A stretch of 64,000 nucleotides of DNA, from NCBI GenBank assembly GCA_016195815.1, contig JACPYX010000019.1, positions 62,001-126,000 on the forward strand, written 5' to 3'. Below are positions 42,229-50,354 of the stretch, one piece after another. The notes beneath the pieces were generated by a model. That model was not told the origin of the DNA. It saw only the letters and a list, made by a program, of their open reading frames with translations, and searched no databases. Position 1 is the stretch's first letter. Each line of letters opens with the position of its first letter. Source of the stretch: Chloroflexota bacterium. Lineage in GTDB: Bacteria; Chloroflexota; Anaerolineae; Anaerolineales; Villigracilaceae. Made by a program: the position numbers and the translations under genes.

Positions 42229-43380
42229 ATGTCATCTAATTGGAATCAACTTATTGCGTCCCTGCCTAACCCGCATTTCCTGCAAACGCAGGAGTGGGGG
42301 CTGGTCAAGGCTAAATATGGCTGGAAGCCAATCTATCTTGTATGGGATGGCGAAGGAAAGATGAAAGTGGAAAGAGACAATTTTTCTTCTTTCAGCTCTC
42401 CTGTTCAAGCCGCCTGTCTTGTTTTAAAGCGCACTGTCACCAGCCGCGGATTTGCGGCGCGGCTGTGCATTTTATATTCACCCAAAGGCCCGTTGATGGA
42501 TTGGACGAATGAATCGCTCCGTAAGCGCGTGCTGGACGATTTGCAATCCTTCGCGAAAAAACAGGGCGCGATCTTCTTGAAGCTTGACCCGGATGTCGCG
42601 CTGGGAACGGGAGTCCCTGCCAGCAAAGATGCGCGCCAGGATAACGGCGGGCAGGTTGTGATGTCTGATTTGATGCGGCGCGGCTGGAAGTTTTCGCCGG
42701 ATCAAATCCAATTCAAGAATACAGTCTTGATTGATTTGTCTGCATCCGAAGAAGAAATGCTGGCGCGCATGAAACCGAAGACGCGTTACAACGTCCGCCT
42801 GGCGGAAAAGAAGGGAGTTGCCATTCGAGTTGGCGCGCAGGCCGATCTGCCGATGCTTTACAGAATGTACGCCGAGACTTCGGTGCGCGACGGCTTCGTG
42901 ATCCGCGCTGAAGGCTACTATCAAACTGTCTGGCAAACTTTCATGCAACCTTCAACTTTAGACCTTCAACCGAAAGCCGAACCGATTATTGCCGAAGTGA
43001 ATGGCGAAGCAGTCGCCGCGCTTTTCGTTTTCTATTTCGCGGGACGCGCGTATTATGTTTATGGAATGTCGCGCGATTCTCATCGCGAGAAGATGCCGAC
43101 CTATCTTTTGCAATGGGAAGCCATGCAGCGCGCCAAATCACGCGGTTGTTTGGTTTACGATCTGTGGGGCGCGCCGGATGAGTTCGACGAAAGCGATTCG
43201 ATGTGGGGCGTGTATCGCTTCAAGGAAGGACTCGGCGGGCGCGTCGTTCGCACGCTCGGCGCGTGGGATTATGCCCCGAACAAGTTTTGGTACAAGATGT
43301 ATTCGGAAATTATTCCCCGCATATTGGATGTGATGAGATCGCGTGGAAAAGCGCAGACTCGTCAAAATCTCGGAGCTTGA
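42229..43380 (+). CDS. FemAB-like aminoacyltransferase (peptidoglycan bridge)
   Basis: About 383 aa, FemABX/GNAT-fold family. It begins MSSNWNQLIASLPNPHFLQTQEWGLVKAKYGW, the standard opening of lipid II-linked aminoacyl ligases. It carries KPKTRYNVRLAEKKGV and ends VYRFKEGLGGRVVRTLGAWDYAPNKFWYKMY, both conserved. The role is probably addition of an amino acid to the peptidoglycan stem or bridge, using aminoacyl-tRNA in the cytoplasm. I chose the ATG at 42229; a longer frame from 42106 adds an unrelated N-terminus. TATACT ends 9 bp before this ATG, with no Shine-Dalgarno. Residues about 240-248 derive from a heptamer repeat. Confidence 0.88.
   Translation: MSSNWNQLIASLPNPHFLQTQEWGLVKAKYGWKPIYLVWDGEGKMKVERDNFSSFSSPVQAACLVLKRTVTSRGFAARLCILYSPKGPLMDWTNESLRKRVLDDLQSFAKKQGAIFLKLDPDVALGTGVPASKDARQDNGGQVVMSDLMRRGWKFSPDQIQFKNTVLIDLSASEEEMLARMKPKTRYNVRLAEKKGVAIRVGAQADLPMLYRMYAETSVRDGFVIRAEGYYQTVWQTFMQPSTLDLQPKAEPIIAEVNGEAVAALFVFYFAGRAYYVYGMSRDSHREKMPTYLLQWEAMQRAKSRGCLVYDLWGAPDEFDESDSMWGVYRFKEGLGGRVVRTLGAWDYAPNKFWYKMYSEIIPRILDVMRSRGKAQTRQNLGA
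42945..42971. repeat. Short heptamer-period repeat in the FemAB gene
   Basis: CAACCTT-CAACTTT-AGACCTT-CAACC in a 7-bp register, encoding QPSTLDLQP between conserved blocks of the protein. Confidence 0.55.
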
Positions 43381-43400
43381 AAAGGACGCGGAAAGATTTT

Positions 43401-43490
43401 TTAAACACAAAGGACACGAAGGCGATGAAGAAAAGGCGCATGAGGTCAAAAATAAAAATCCCTTGTTCCCCTTCGTGTTTCGTTTTTTCT
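43401..43490. repeat. Dispersed AACACAAAGGACACGAAGG repeat
   Basis: AACACAAAGGACACGAAGG on the left and CCTTCGTGTTTCG on the right form an inverted pair in the gap between the FemAB and desulfhydrase genes. It belongs to the same family as the sequences at 2052 and 47104. Confidence 0.65.
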
Positions 43491-43534
43491 CGGCGTTTTT
43501 CGCGCTCGTCCGCGTCACAAAAAGGAATTAAGAT

Positions 43535-44518
43535 ATGAATCCCATCCCTCGCCTCCATTTTGCCCACCTTCCAACACCAATTGAAGAACTGCCGCGCCTT
43601 TCTGCGGCTTTAGGCGGACCCCGTTTACTGGTCAAGCGCGACGACCAGACGGGACTCGCCTTCGGCGGCAACAAGACTCGCAAGCTGGAATTTCTCGTTG
43701 CCGAAGCGCGCGAACAGGGCGCGGACATGCTGATCAGCGCGGGCGCGCTCCAGTCGAATCATTGCCGTCAGACTGCGGCCGCGGCGGCCAAGTTTGGATT
43801 CAAATGTATTCTGGTGCTGACTGGCCAGGCTCCCGAACAGGCCTCCGCCAATTTTCTGCTGGACGGATTGTTCGGCGCGCAAATCGTCATGGTAGCAGAC
43901 CGCGCCGACCGTGACCGCGTGTTGAAAGAGACGTTTGATAAAGCAGTTGCCGATGGTGACAGACCTTATCTCGTCCCTTACGGCGGTTCGAGCCCGACCG
44001 GCGCGTTGGGATATGCGTTTGCGATGGAAGAATTCATGAAACAGAATATCCATGCAGATTGGATGGTGTTCGGCACATCCTCCGGCGGCACACATGCGGG
44101 ACTGGTGCTGGGCCAGCGTGTGTTTGACTTCAAAGGCAAGGTGCTGGGAATCAGCATTGACGAATCCGAAGATTGGCTGAAAGAGCATGTTTCCAAATTG
44201 GCGTCAGACGCCAGCGAAAAGTTGGGGAAGCGGATTGGGTTCACTCAGGCTGAGGTGTTGGCAAACGCCGATTACTGCCGCGCCGGTTACGGGGTCCTGA
44301 CCGAGGCGGAGCGCGAAGCCGTCCGCTTGTTTGCGAAATACGAAGGCCTGTTGTTGGATCCGGTTTATACGGGCCGCGCCGCGGCGGGTTTGATTGACTT
44401 GGTCCGCAGGGGATTTTTCAAAAAAGACGAGACGATTCTTTTCTGGCACACGGGCGGACAGCCCGCGCTGTTTGCAGATAAATATTCAAATGACATCGCG
44501 GGCCAGGCGAAGCAATAA
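43535..44518 (+). CDS. D-cysteine desulfhydrase / ACC deaminase family PLP enzyme
   Basis: A 327-aa fold-type II PLP enzyme. The PLP lysine is in FGGNKTRKLEFL (Lys about 49). SAGALQSNHCRQTAAAAAKFG and PYGGSSPTGALGY bind the cofactor phosphate and substrate carboxylate; the C-terminal ILFWHTGGQPALFA is conserved. Members include D-cysteine desulfhydrase (to pyruvate, H2S and ammonia) and ACC deaminase; sequence alone leans to the desulfhydrase group. AAGGAATTAAG precedes the ATG. Confidence 0.9.
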   Translation: MNPIPRLHFAHLPTPIEELPRLSAALGGPRLLVKRDDQTGLAFGGNKTRKLEFLVAEAREQGADMLISAGALQSNHCRQTAAAAAKFGFKCILVLTGQAPEQASANFLLDGLFGAQIVMVADRADRDRVLKETFDKAVADGDRPYLVPYGGSSPTGALGYAFAMEEFMKQNIHADWMVFGTSSGGTHAGLVLGQRVFDFKGKVLGISIDESEDWLKEHVSKLASDASEKLGKRIGFTQAEVLANADYCRAGYGVLTEAEREAVRLFAKYEGLLLDPVYTGRAAAGLIDLVRRGFFKKDETILFWHTGGQPALFADKYSNDIAGQAKQ

Positions 44519-44520
44519 CA

Positions 44521-45315
44521 TTACTGTTCAAGACATGTGCGCGTCAGCGATTGGCCTGCGCCCGCGTCGCAGCCCGTTGCGTTGATCTGGTCGCGCAGGA
44601 CATCGTCGTAGAGTTGGGAGAGAGTTACGCATTGAACTCCCCGGCTGTTGAGAAAGGGAATCGCCTGGGATGTGGTCGTCATATCCTGGCTGTCGGGTTG
44701 TTCGCGCGTATGAAATTGAACGATGTCGCCATTTTGATATTTGCGAATGGCATTCATCACGAAAGCCGCCGGGCCGCCGCCGCCGATGGAGAACAAAGTG
44801 GGAATCAAGCCGCGCTGGCCGGACATATACATAAATGGATTGCTGATAATGTCGTACGGTGGGCGCGCAAAATGGACGGTTGGTTGTTCGCCAAGCACTT
44901 GGGCCAGCGCATCCAGCCATTTGTCGTAATCGTCCACAACCTGTTGGGGTTTGTAAACCGCAAGATTATCGTGATAGTACGAGTGATATCCGAATTCATG
45001 CCCCTTGCCATAGAATCGCTTCCAGATGCCCGGGTCTTTTGCCTCGACCGTTGCAAGCGCATTCCCAACCGGAAATAAAGTAATACGCGCTTCGGGATTC
45101 TGATCGAGAATATTCTCCAGCATGTGTAGGCGCGTGACCAGCTGGATGTCATCGTAGGTCAAGGCGATACGCGGATAACGCCTGCTTCCATGATAGAAGA
45201 TGGGAGTCGGGGGAGTATCGGCTTGCGATAAATCCACGCGCCCAAGCGCTGTTGCCAGTAAAGCGATACCGCCCAGTTTTAGAAAATCGCGTCGGGAGAG
45301 CGGGGAAGCGGGCAT
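44521..45315 (-). CDS. Polysaccharide deacetylase-like protein with Tat signal
   Basis: About 264 aa. The N-terminus SRRDFLKLGGIALLATALG is a twin-arginine signal, so a folded protein is exported. The NodB-like domain shows IALTYDD (motif 1), HEFGYHSYYHD (H-x-x-x-H, motif 2) and ARPPYD (motif 3), supporting metal-dependent deacetylation of a cell-wall or capsule glycan. I chose the ATG at 45315, 7 bp past the upstream stop. A 79-bp longer frame would overlap that gene. It converges with the desulfhydrase gene; the two stops are 2 bp apart. Confidence 0.87.
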   Translation of the reverse strand: MPASPLSRRDFLKLGGIALLATALGRVDLSQADTPPTPIFYHGSRRYPRIALTYDDIQLVTRLHMLENILDQNPEARITLFPVGNALATVEAKDPGIWKRFYGKGHEFGYHSYYHDNLAVYKPQQVVDDYDKWLDALAQVLGEQPTVHFARPPYDIISNPFMYMSGQRGLIPTLFSIGGGGPAAFVMNAIRKYQNGDIVQFHTREQPDSQDMTTTSQAIPFLNSRGVQCVTLSQLYDDVLRDQINATGCDAGAGQSLTRTCLEQ

Positions 45316-45322
45316 GGACAGG

Positions 45323-45574
45323 TCATTCCTTTTTCGAAAGCCATTTGTTGCCCAGGGCAAACAGCCCGATGCCGATCCAGGCCGCGTTCAACACCAGTGA
45401 TGGATAAGCGCGCAGATAAAGCGTGTTCAACACCAGCAGGATGCCGGCAAGGATATTCGTGCCTTGATATAAAGCCGAATCGCCCTCCACTTTTTTGGCA
45501 GAGACCAGCGCGTACGCCGCCAAAAACAAGATGGCTCCCAGCCATCCGAGCATGTCAAAAATAATTGAACTCAT
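45323..45574 (-). CDS. Small membrane protein, CBU_0592-like
   Basis: An 83-aa protein with three predicted membrane helices (IIFDMLGWLGAILFLAAYALVS; TNILAGILLVLNTLY; AAWIGIGLFALGNKW). The GWLGAILFLAAYALVS opening and the layout match the small CBU_0592 family of unknown function. It lies 7 bp upstream of the deacetylase gene and is probably cotranscribed with it. Confidence 0.75.
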   Translation of the reverse strand: MSSIIFDMLGWLGAILFLAAYALVSAKKVEGDSALYQGTNILAGILLVLNTLYLRAYPSLVLNAAWIGIGLFALGNKWLSKKE

Positions 45575-45584
45575 TTTTTCTCTC

Positions 45585-46403
45585 TCATAAGATTTTTACG
45601 TTCATACCGATTTCAAGCCGTCCCTCGTTGAGCGGAATCGCGTTCTGCCCAAACATGACGCCCTTGGCCTGTTTCCGATATGCAGCGAGGGTTTTCAAAG
45701 GCTCTTTACTTTTTTCAAGAGTCTCTTTGTCTATCGTCGTGACCACACAGCGCGCGCACGGTTTGACGATGGCCAGTTCCACATCGCCGATGCGGATGCG
45801 TTTCCATTGATCTTCATCGAAAGGCTCACAACCTTTCACGACTACGTTCGGACGAAAACGATTCATTGGGATTTGCGTCTCGAGCCGCGAGTTCAGGTCG
45901 GCCAGCGATTCTTCCGAGGCGAGCAGGATCGGATAACCATCGGCGAATCCGGTCTGGTCGTTATCGGTCACTGCATATACCGCGCTGACCTTACGCTGGA
46001 AGCCGTCCGCGATATGTACCAAACGCGCGGACGCTCCCAGCCAGTCCGAGAACCAGCTTGCAACAGCCTTGCCCTGATCAATTGCCTGTACGTCTCTGCT
46101 TTTCCAAATCTCAACCGGAATTGCCTGTCCGGTTTTCGCGATGGCAATGCTGAGCGTGTCCATCGCGGGCGCGGAAAGCATCAACTTGTCATCCTCAAGT
46201 GTGGGCGTCACCAATGCCAGTTTTGGAAATTCGCGCTGGGTCAAAAATTTTCCGCCGGGCGTTACCACCATCATGCGCCGGTCATGTTCCAGGCCCATGC
46301 GTTCGACGCGCGCCGTGTCCACGCTGAATCCGCGGCAGGCTTTGATGGGGTAGTAGACGAGCGAAGAGAGCGTTGTGCTGTGTTTATCAGAGCGCTGAAT
46401 CAT
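45585..46403 (-). CDS. MOSC domain-containing protein (mARC-like)
   Basis: A 272-aa molybdenum-cofactor sulfurase C-terminal (MOSC) protein. The N-terminal beta-barrel (LVYYPIKACRGFSVDTARVERMGLEHDRRMMVV) is followed by the MOSC domain with NRFRPNVVVKG and VKPCARCVVTTID, where the Cys of PCARC corresponds to the molybdenum-binding cysteine of mARC/YcbX. It probably reduces N-hydroxylated compounds with Moco. I chose the ATG at 46403 (a GTG lies two codons upstream). TAGAAT ends 7 bp before it and no Shine-Dalgarno is present. Confidence 0.9.
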   Translation of the reverse strand: MIQRSDKHSTTLSSLVYYPIKACRGFSVDTARVERMGLEHDRRMMVVTPGGKFLTQREFPKLALVTPTLEDDKLMLSAPAMDTLSIAIAKTGQAIPVEIWKSRDVQAIDQGKAVASWFSDWLGASARLVHIADGFQRKVSAVYAVTDNDQTGFADGYPILLASEESLADLNSRLETQIPMNRFRPNVVVKGCEPFDEDQWKRIRIGDVELAIVKPCARCVVTTIDKETLEKSKEPLKTLAAYRKQAKGVMFGQNAIPLNEGRLEIGMNVKIL

Positions 46404-46410
46404 GGACACA

Positions 46411-46416
46411 ATTCTA
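46411..46416 (-). promoter_or_regulatory. -10 box for leaderless transcription of the MOSC gene
   Basis: TAGAAT on the minus strand, seven bases (TGTGTCC) before the ATG at 46403. Confidence 0.5.
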
Positions 46417-46439
46417 CCGCATAGATTCCCATGGCCTTT

Positions 46440-48497
46440 TCAACTTAATTTTATTCTCACATCCACTGCCACCGCGCCTTTTTTCAAAGCGCGCACGGGA
46501 TTGATTTCGATCTCCCGGATTTCCTGATGGTCAAAAGCCAAGCGCGAAAGTTTTATCAGGATGTCTTGCACTGCGGACTTATCCGCCGCAGGGATATTTC
46601 TGAACCCTTCGAGCTTTTTCCCCGCCCAGGTCTTTCGCATCATTTCCTGCGCCTCGAGCGGACTCAACGGCCCGAGGGCAAAAGCCACGTCCTTGAGTCC
46701 CTCCGCTTCGACTCCGCCCGAACCGAACATGACCAGCGGCCCAAAGGTTGGATCGCGCACCACGCCCACGATGACTTCCTGTCCGCTTTCGATTTGACGT
46801 TGAATGTGAACACCTTCGATCTTTGCATTCGGCCTGGCAGACTTTGCGCGTTCAATCAAGAGCGCATAGCCATTGCGGGCTTCTTGTTCTGAATTGATAT
46901 TTAATAACACACCGCCGATATCAGACTTGTGCAAAATATCCGGCGAAGCGATTTTCATCACGACCGGAAAGCCAAGTTCGGTTGCAATCGTCGCGGTTTC
47001 GGTTTCGCCGCGTGCAAGTTTTATTGGCGCGGTTGGGATTCCATACGCGGCCATCAGTTCATCGGGTGTTGAGTTCACCATAAAGTCTCGAAGGCGTGAA
47101 GTATTAAAATCTTCGCGGCTTTGTGTCTTCGTGGTTAAATATTCTGCACGTTTAGATAAAATGCCCAACGCAGACGCGGCGCGTTCAGGAAATGTATAAG
47201 TTGCCACTCTCGCAAGATTGAATCGTTCAAATGCAGTTGCGGTTAATTCTGATCCAAGCAATGCAACCACAACGGGCTTGTCTGATGATTGAATAATTGG
47301 AATGATTGCATCTGCAACCGACTCGGTCGCGAACATCGGCGGGGGAGGCAGGATGACCATGACCGAATCAACTTGCGAATCATCCAGCAATAGCTTCAAG
47401 CAATCGGCGTAATTCTGCGGCGAAGCGGAGGCCAGCATGTCAACCGGGTTGTGAATCCCGGCCGCGGGGGGCAGGGCCGCGGCTAAAGTTTTTTCGGCGG
47501 CGTCAGATAATTTGGCAAGCCGCAAGCCATTGACTTCCAGCGCGTCGGCGGCGATGACGCCGGGGCCGCCGGCATTGGTCAGCACGGCGACATTTCGTCC
47601 GCGCGGCAATGGGCAAACTTCCAGCGCACGCGCCCAGTCGAACATTTGCTCGGCGGAATCGGCGCGAAAGATTCCGGCTTTGGCGAAGGCCGCGTCGAAG
47701 GCGGTGTCAGAGGCGGCCAGGGCCCCCGTATGCGAGGCGGCCGCTTTTTGTCCGGATGCGAAGCGCCCAACTTTGAGCGCGATGACCGGCTTGCGCCGAG
47801 TCGCTTCGCGGGCCGCGTCCACAAAGCGCGAGCCATTCGCAACGCCTTCCATATACAGCACAATGACGCGCGTATGCTCGTCGGCCGCCACCATCGGAAG
47901 AATGTCGGTTTCGTTGACGTCGGCCTGATTGCCGAGGCTGACGATTTGCGAAAAACCGAAACCCTGGCGGCGCGACCAATCAATGATGGCCGCGCAGAAC
48001 GCGCCCGAATGAGAAACGAAAGCGATGCCGCCTTTTGCTGGCATGGGCGGCTGTAAAAAAGTTGTGTCGAGCGGAAGATGCGTGTCAATCGTGCCGATGC
48101 AGTTTGGCCCAAGCAGGCGAATTTGATTGGCCTGCGCGACTTCGAGACATTTCTTTTCGAGCGCCGCGCCTTCGGGACCCGCTTCGCGGAACCCGGCTGA
48201 GACCATGATGGCCGCGTGGATGCCGCGCCTGGCGCACGATTGGATCGCGTCGGCCATGGCTGTAGATGGAACGACAAGCACCGCCAGATCAACCGGGTCG
48301 GGAACCTGGGCGAGATCGGTGTAGAGCGCGCGCCCAAACAGTTCGCCGCTCTTCTGGCTGACGAAGTGGATCGCGCCTTGATATTTGCCTGCAATCAGGT
48401 TGCGCGCCACGCCATAGCCGAGTTTTTCCGGTGAGGTGGATGCGCCGACGACAACGACGCCGCGAGGAGAGAAGAAGGGGAGCAGGGAGGAGTCCAT
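46440..48497 (-). CDS. Acyl-CoA synthetase (NDP-forming) / acetate-CoA ligase
   Basis: A 685-aa single-chain ADP-forming acyl-CoA synthetase. Domains in order: CoA-binding Rossmann (GVVVVGASTSPEKLGYGVARNL), succinyl-CoA-ligase-like domain with VSHSGAF and AASHTGALA (the phospho-His loop), a linker, and ATP-grasp (about 465-685, VVMKIASPDILHKSDIGGV). It converts acyl-CoA + ADP + Pi to acid + CoA + ATP, or the reverse, and in fermenters yields ATP from acetyl-CoA. The linker stretch YLTTKTQSREDF is encoded by a dispersed repeat (47104-47142), so a mobile-type repeat has entered the frame. Confidence 0.93.
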   Translation of the reverse strand: MDSSLLPFFSPRGVVVVGASTSPEKLGYGVARNLIAGKYQGAIHFVSQKSGELFGRALYTDLAQVPDPVDLAVLVVPSTAMADAIQSCARRGIHAAIMVSAGFREAGPEGAALEKKCLEVAQANQIRLLGPNCIGTIDTHLPLDTTFLQPPMPAKGGIAFVSHSGAFCAAIIDWSRRQGFGFSQIVSLGNQADVNETDILPMVAADEHTRVIVLYMEGVANGSRFVDAAREATRRKPVIALKVGRFASGQKAAASHTGALAASDTAFDAAFAKAGIFRADSAEQMFDWARALEVCPLPRGRNVAVLTNAGGPGVIAADALEVNGLRLAKLSDAAEKTLAAALPPAAGIHNPVDMLASASPQNYADCLKLLLDDSQVDSVMVILPPPPMFATESVADAIIPIIQSSDKPVVVALLGSELTATAFERFNLARVATYTFPERAASALGILSKRAEYLTTKTQSREDFNTSRLRDFMVNSTPDELMAAYGIPTAPIKLARGETETATIATELGFPVVMKIASPDILHKSDIGGVLLNINSEQEARNGYALLIERAKSARPNAKIEGVHIQRQIESGQEVIVGVVRDPTFGPLVMFGSGGVEAEGLKDVAFALGPLSPLEAQEMMRKTWAGKKLEGFRNIPAADKSAVQDILIKLSRLAFDHQEIREIEINPVRALKKGAVAVDVRIKLS
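47104..47142. repeat. Dispersed CACGAAGACACAAAG repeat inside the acyl-CoA synthetase gene
   Basis: On the minus strand TTAACCACGAAGACACAAAG-CCGCGAAGATTTTAA. The same motif family occurs between genes at 2052, 29347, 43401 and 49880. It lies between the succinyl-CoA-ligase-like and ATP-grasp domains. Confidence 0.7.
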
Positions 48498-48533
48498 GAT
48501 GGAATTTAACCACAGATAAAAGCCATTGCAAGT

Positions 48534-49046
48534 TTACCATTTGTCCCAATGCGTCACTTCATCCAGCCTTCTTCGTCCGCCTTTCTTCGGCGGCGCGGAC
48601 AGTTTCTCCTCGTTCAACGGATATCCAAACGACAGCGCGATTCGCAAGTGCCATTCGGGCGGAAAATCTAAAATTTGCCGCGCCCGCTCAAAGTCATAGA
48701 TCGAAGCGGGGCACGAGCCGACGCCCAATTCCCACGCCGCGAGCTGCATGAAGGCCGCGGCCTGGCCCGCGTCGAACATCGTCTGGAATTTTTCTGTCGG
48801 GCTGGGAGTCAGGATCGCAACGGCCAGCGCCGCGCCTGCCAGGTGCCCGGCCCATTGTCCGCACTCGGATAAAGCCTTGAGAATCTTCCTGTCTTGTATC
48901 GCGATGAATTGCCGCGCCTGTTCGTTCTTCGACGATTGCGATCTTCGCCCCGCGTTGAGAATCGCGGTTGCGATTTCATCTGGCAAAGGCTTATCCTGGA
49001 ATTTTCGTACTGCGCGCTTCGTACGAATTGCATCTGATACGTTCAT
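48534..49046 (-). CDS. Nitroreductase family protein
   Basis: A 170-aa FMN-dependent nitroreductase-type protein. It begins VSDAIRTKRAVRKFQDKPLPDEIATAIL; the Arg/Ser contacts for FMN (RRSQSSKNEQARQFI) and the second block AAAFMQLAAWELGVGSCPASIYD are present. It is a short form, presumably homodimeric. The substrate is unknown. AGGTAAGAG precedes the ATG. It is followed by the acyl-CoA synthetase gene on the same strand. Confidence 0.9.
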   Translation of the reverse strand: MNVSDAIRTKRAVRKFQDKPLPDEIATAILNAGRRSQSSKNEQARQFIAIQDRKILKALSECGQWAGHLAGAALAVAILTPSPTEKFQTMFDAGQAAAFMQLAAWELGVGSCPASIYDFERARQILDFPPEWHLRIALSFGYPLNEEKLSAPPKKGGRRRLDEVTHWDKW

Positions 49047-49064
49047 CTCTTACCTGTTTCATTT

Positions 49065-49817
49065 CTATGCGCTGTGTGATTTGCTCGAAGCATCATCTTC
49101 GGGTTTGTAATCAAGTTCAGCTTCGGCATTTGAGATGTCCCAGAAACGTTTTCTGTTTTTCGAGACGCCGTAGTAGATCCCGAACTTGACATCAGCCAGC
49201 AGGCTTTTCCTGACCAATTGGATAAGGTCCCTGTGACTCAGCCATGTGCTTTCATAACGGGCGTCTGTGCGCGGATCGTCATCTTTTAACACCGAGCCGA
49301 TCCGCAGGCAGATTGATTCCAGCGCATGTAACTCATAATACATTCTGGCAATTGCTTCTCCGGCCGCTTTGCTGACGCCATAGAAACTATCGGGCCGGAT
49401 GGGCATTTCGGTCGTGATGCGCGCCGGGTTTGGCTGGGTATGCAAGCTGGGAGGAAATCCTTCGCAGGCCCCGCTCGTGTGGTTCGAGCTGGCGAACACA
49501 ATTCGTTTAACACCGCGTGTCTGTGCCGCCTCATAGATATTTTTTGTCCCGCCAATGTTGTTTTTGAAGACAGATTCCCAATCCGCATTCACGCGCGGAT
49601 CGCCTGCCAGGTGAACGATGTAGGTCAAGTTGGGGACGCGGTCGAAAGCCGCCTCGACCTGTTCCTGGTCCGAGATATCGGCCTTGAAAATATTTTTTAC
49701 AGGTTCCCGCGCCGATATATCAAGGCCGTAAAGTTCGAAGGAGTCGGCCAGGTTGTTCCAAAGAATCCCGCCGATCAGGCCGTTGCAGCCGGTGATCAAT
49801 AATCTGGGCGATATCAT
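49065..49817 (-). CDS. NAD-dependent epimerase/dehydratase (uronate dehydrogenase-like)
   Basis: A 250-aa short-chain extended-type protein. The Rossmann motif is LLITGCNGLIGGIL; the catalytic pair is YGVSK (Tyr and Lys); a Ser lies in FASSNHTSG. The overall size and the pattern SSNHTSGACEG and ICLRIGSVLKDDDPR are close to uronate dehydrogenases, but a sugar epimerase cannot be excluded. The C-terminus is about 15-20 residues shorter than many relatives. It lies upstream of the nitroreductase gene after an 18-bp gap. Confidence 0.85.
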   Translation of the reverse strand: MISPRLLITGCNGLIGGILWNNLADSFELYGLDISAREPVKNIFKADISDQEQVEAAFDRVPNLTYIVHLAGDPRVNADWESVFKNNIGGTKNIYEAAQTRGVKRIVFASSNHTSGACEGFPPSLHTQPNPARITTEMPIRPDSFYGVSKAAGEAIARMYYELHALESICLRIGSVLKDDDPRTDARYESTWLSHRDLIQLVRKSLLADVKFGIYYGVSKNRKRFWDISNAEAELDYKPEDDASSKSHSA

Positions 49818-49882
49818 TATGAACCATTCTCTTTCGTTTTATCAAAGCGCGGAAAAAAGAAAGCTTATATTCTGTGCGGGCT

Positions 49883-49912
49883 TTGCGGTTAATTCTTTTG
49901 TCCGAGTATAAT
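49883..49912 (+). promoter_or_regulatory. Promoter for the 144-aa membrane protein gene, leaderless
   Basis: TTGCGG (49883-49888), an 18-bp spacer and TATAAT (49907-49912), which ends 7 bp before the ATG at 49920. Confidence 0.6.
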
Positions 49913-49919
49913 TCATTCG

Positions 49920-50354
49920 ATGACTCACGCGCCTTCTCCTCGACAATATATTTCCTCCTCACTCATCCTCATATTCATCGGCTGGGGCGGCCTCGCGTTT
50001 TTGTTCTTCGTTTTGGATATGCCGCCGTTCGTTTGGGCGCGCTGGGGCTTCTTCGTGTTGTGGTTTATGGCGCTTACCGGCACGGCGCTTCCAATCTCAT
50101 ACTTCCTCAACCTGCGCTTCCATTCCGACCCGCCCGCTGAATCGAATGCCATTGTGCGGCAGGCCATGTGGTTTGGTGTCTACGGCGTAACGCTTGCATG
50201 GTTACAGCTTGGCCGCCTCGTCACGCTCTGGGTTTGGATGGGACTCGGCGCCGGCTTGATCGCCATCGAGTATCTTATTCGCCTGCGCGAACGCGCCCGC
50301 TGGCATCCGCCTGTCATTCACGATGAACAATCTTCAGACTCTTCCCTCGATTGA
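49920..50354 (+). CDS. Hypothetical four-helix membrane protein
   Basis: A 144-aa protein with four predicted helices (SLILIFIGWGGLAFLFFV; WGFFVLWFMALTGTALPISYF; MWFGVYGVTLAWLQLGRLV; GLGAGLIAIEYLIRL) and a hydrophilic C-terminus. I do not recognise a family. It heads the selA-M24 peptidase run and overlaps the selA start by 32 bp in another frame. A good promoter gives a leaderless mRNA. Confidence 0.75.
   Translation: MTHAPSPRQYISSSLILIFIGWGGLAFLFFVLDMPPFVWARWGFFVLWFMALTGTALPISYFLNLRFHSDPPAESNAIVRQAMWFGVYGVTLAWLQLGRLVTLWVWMGLGAGLIAIEYLIRLRERARWHPPVIHDEQSSDSSLD

Noticed and set aside
47579-48394. A 271-codon minus-strand frame overlapping the acyl-CoA synthetase gene in another frame
   Set aside because: Arg/Ser-rich frameshifted reading of the synthetase; the synthetase has all its domains in the other frame.
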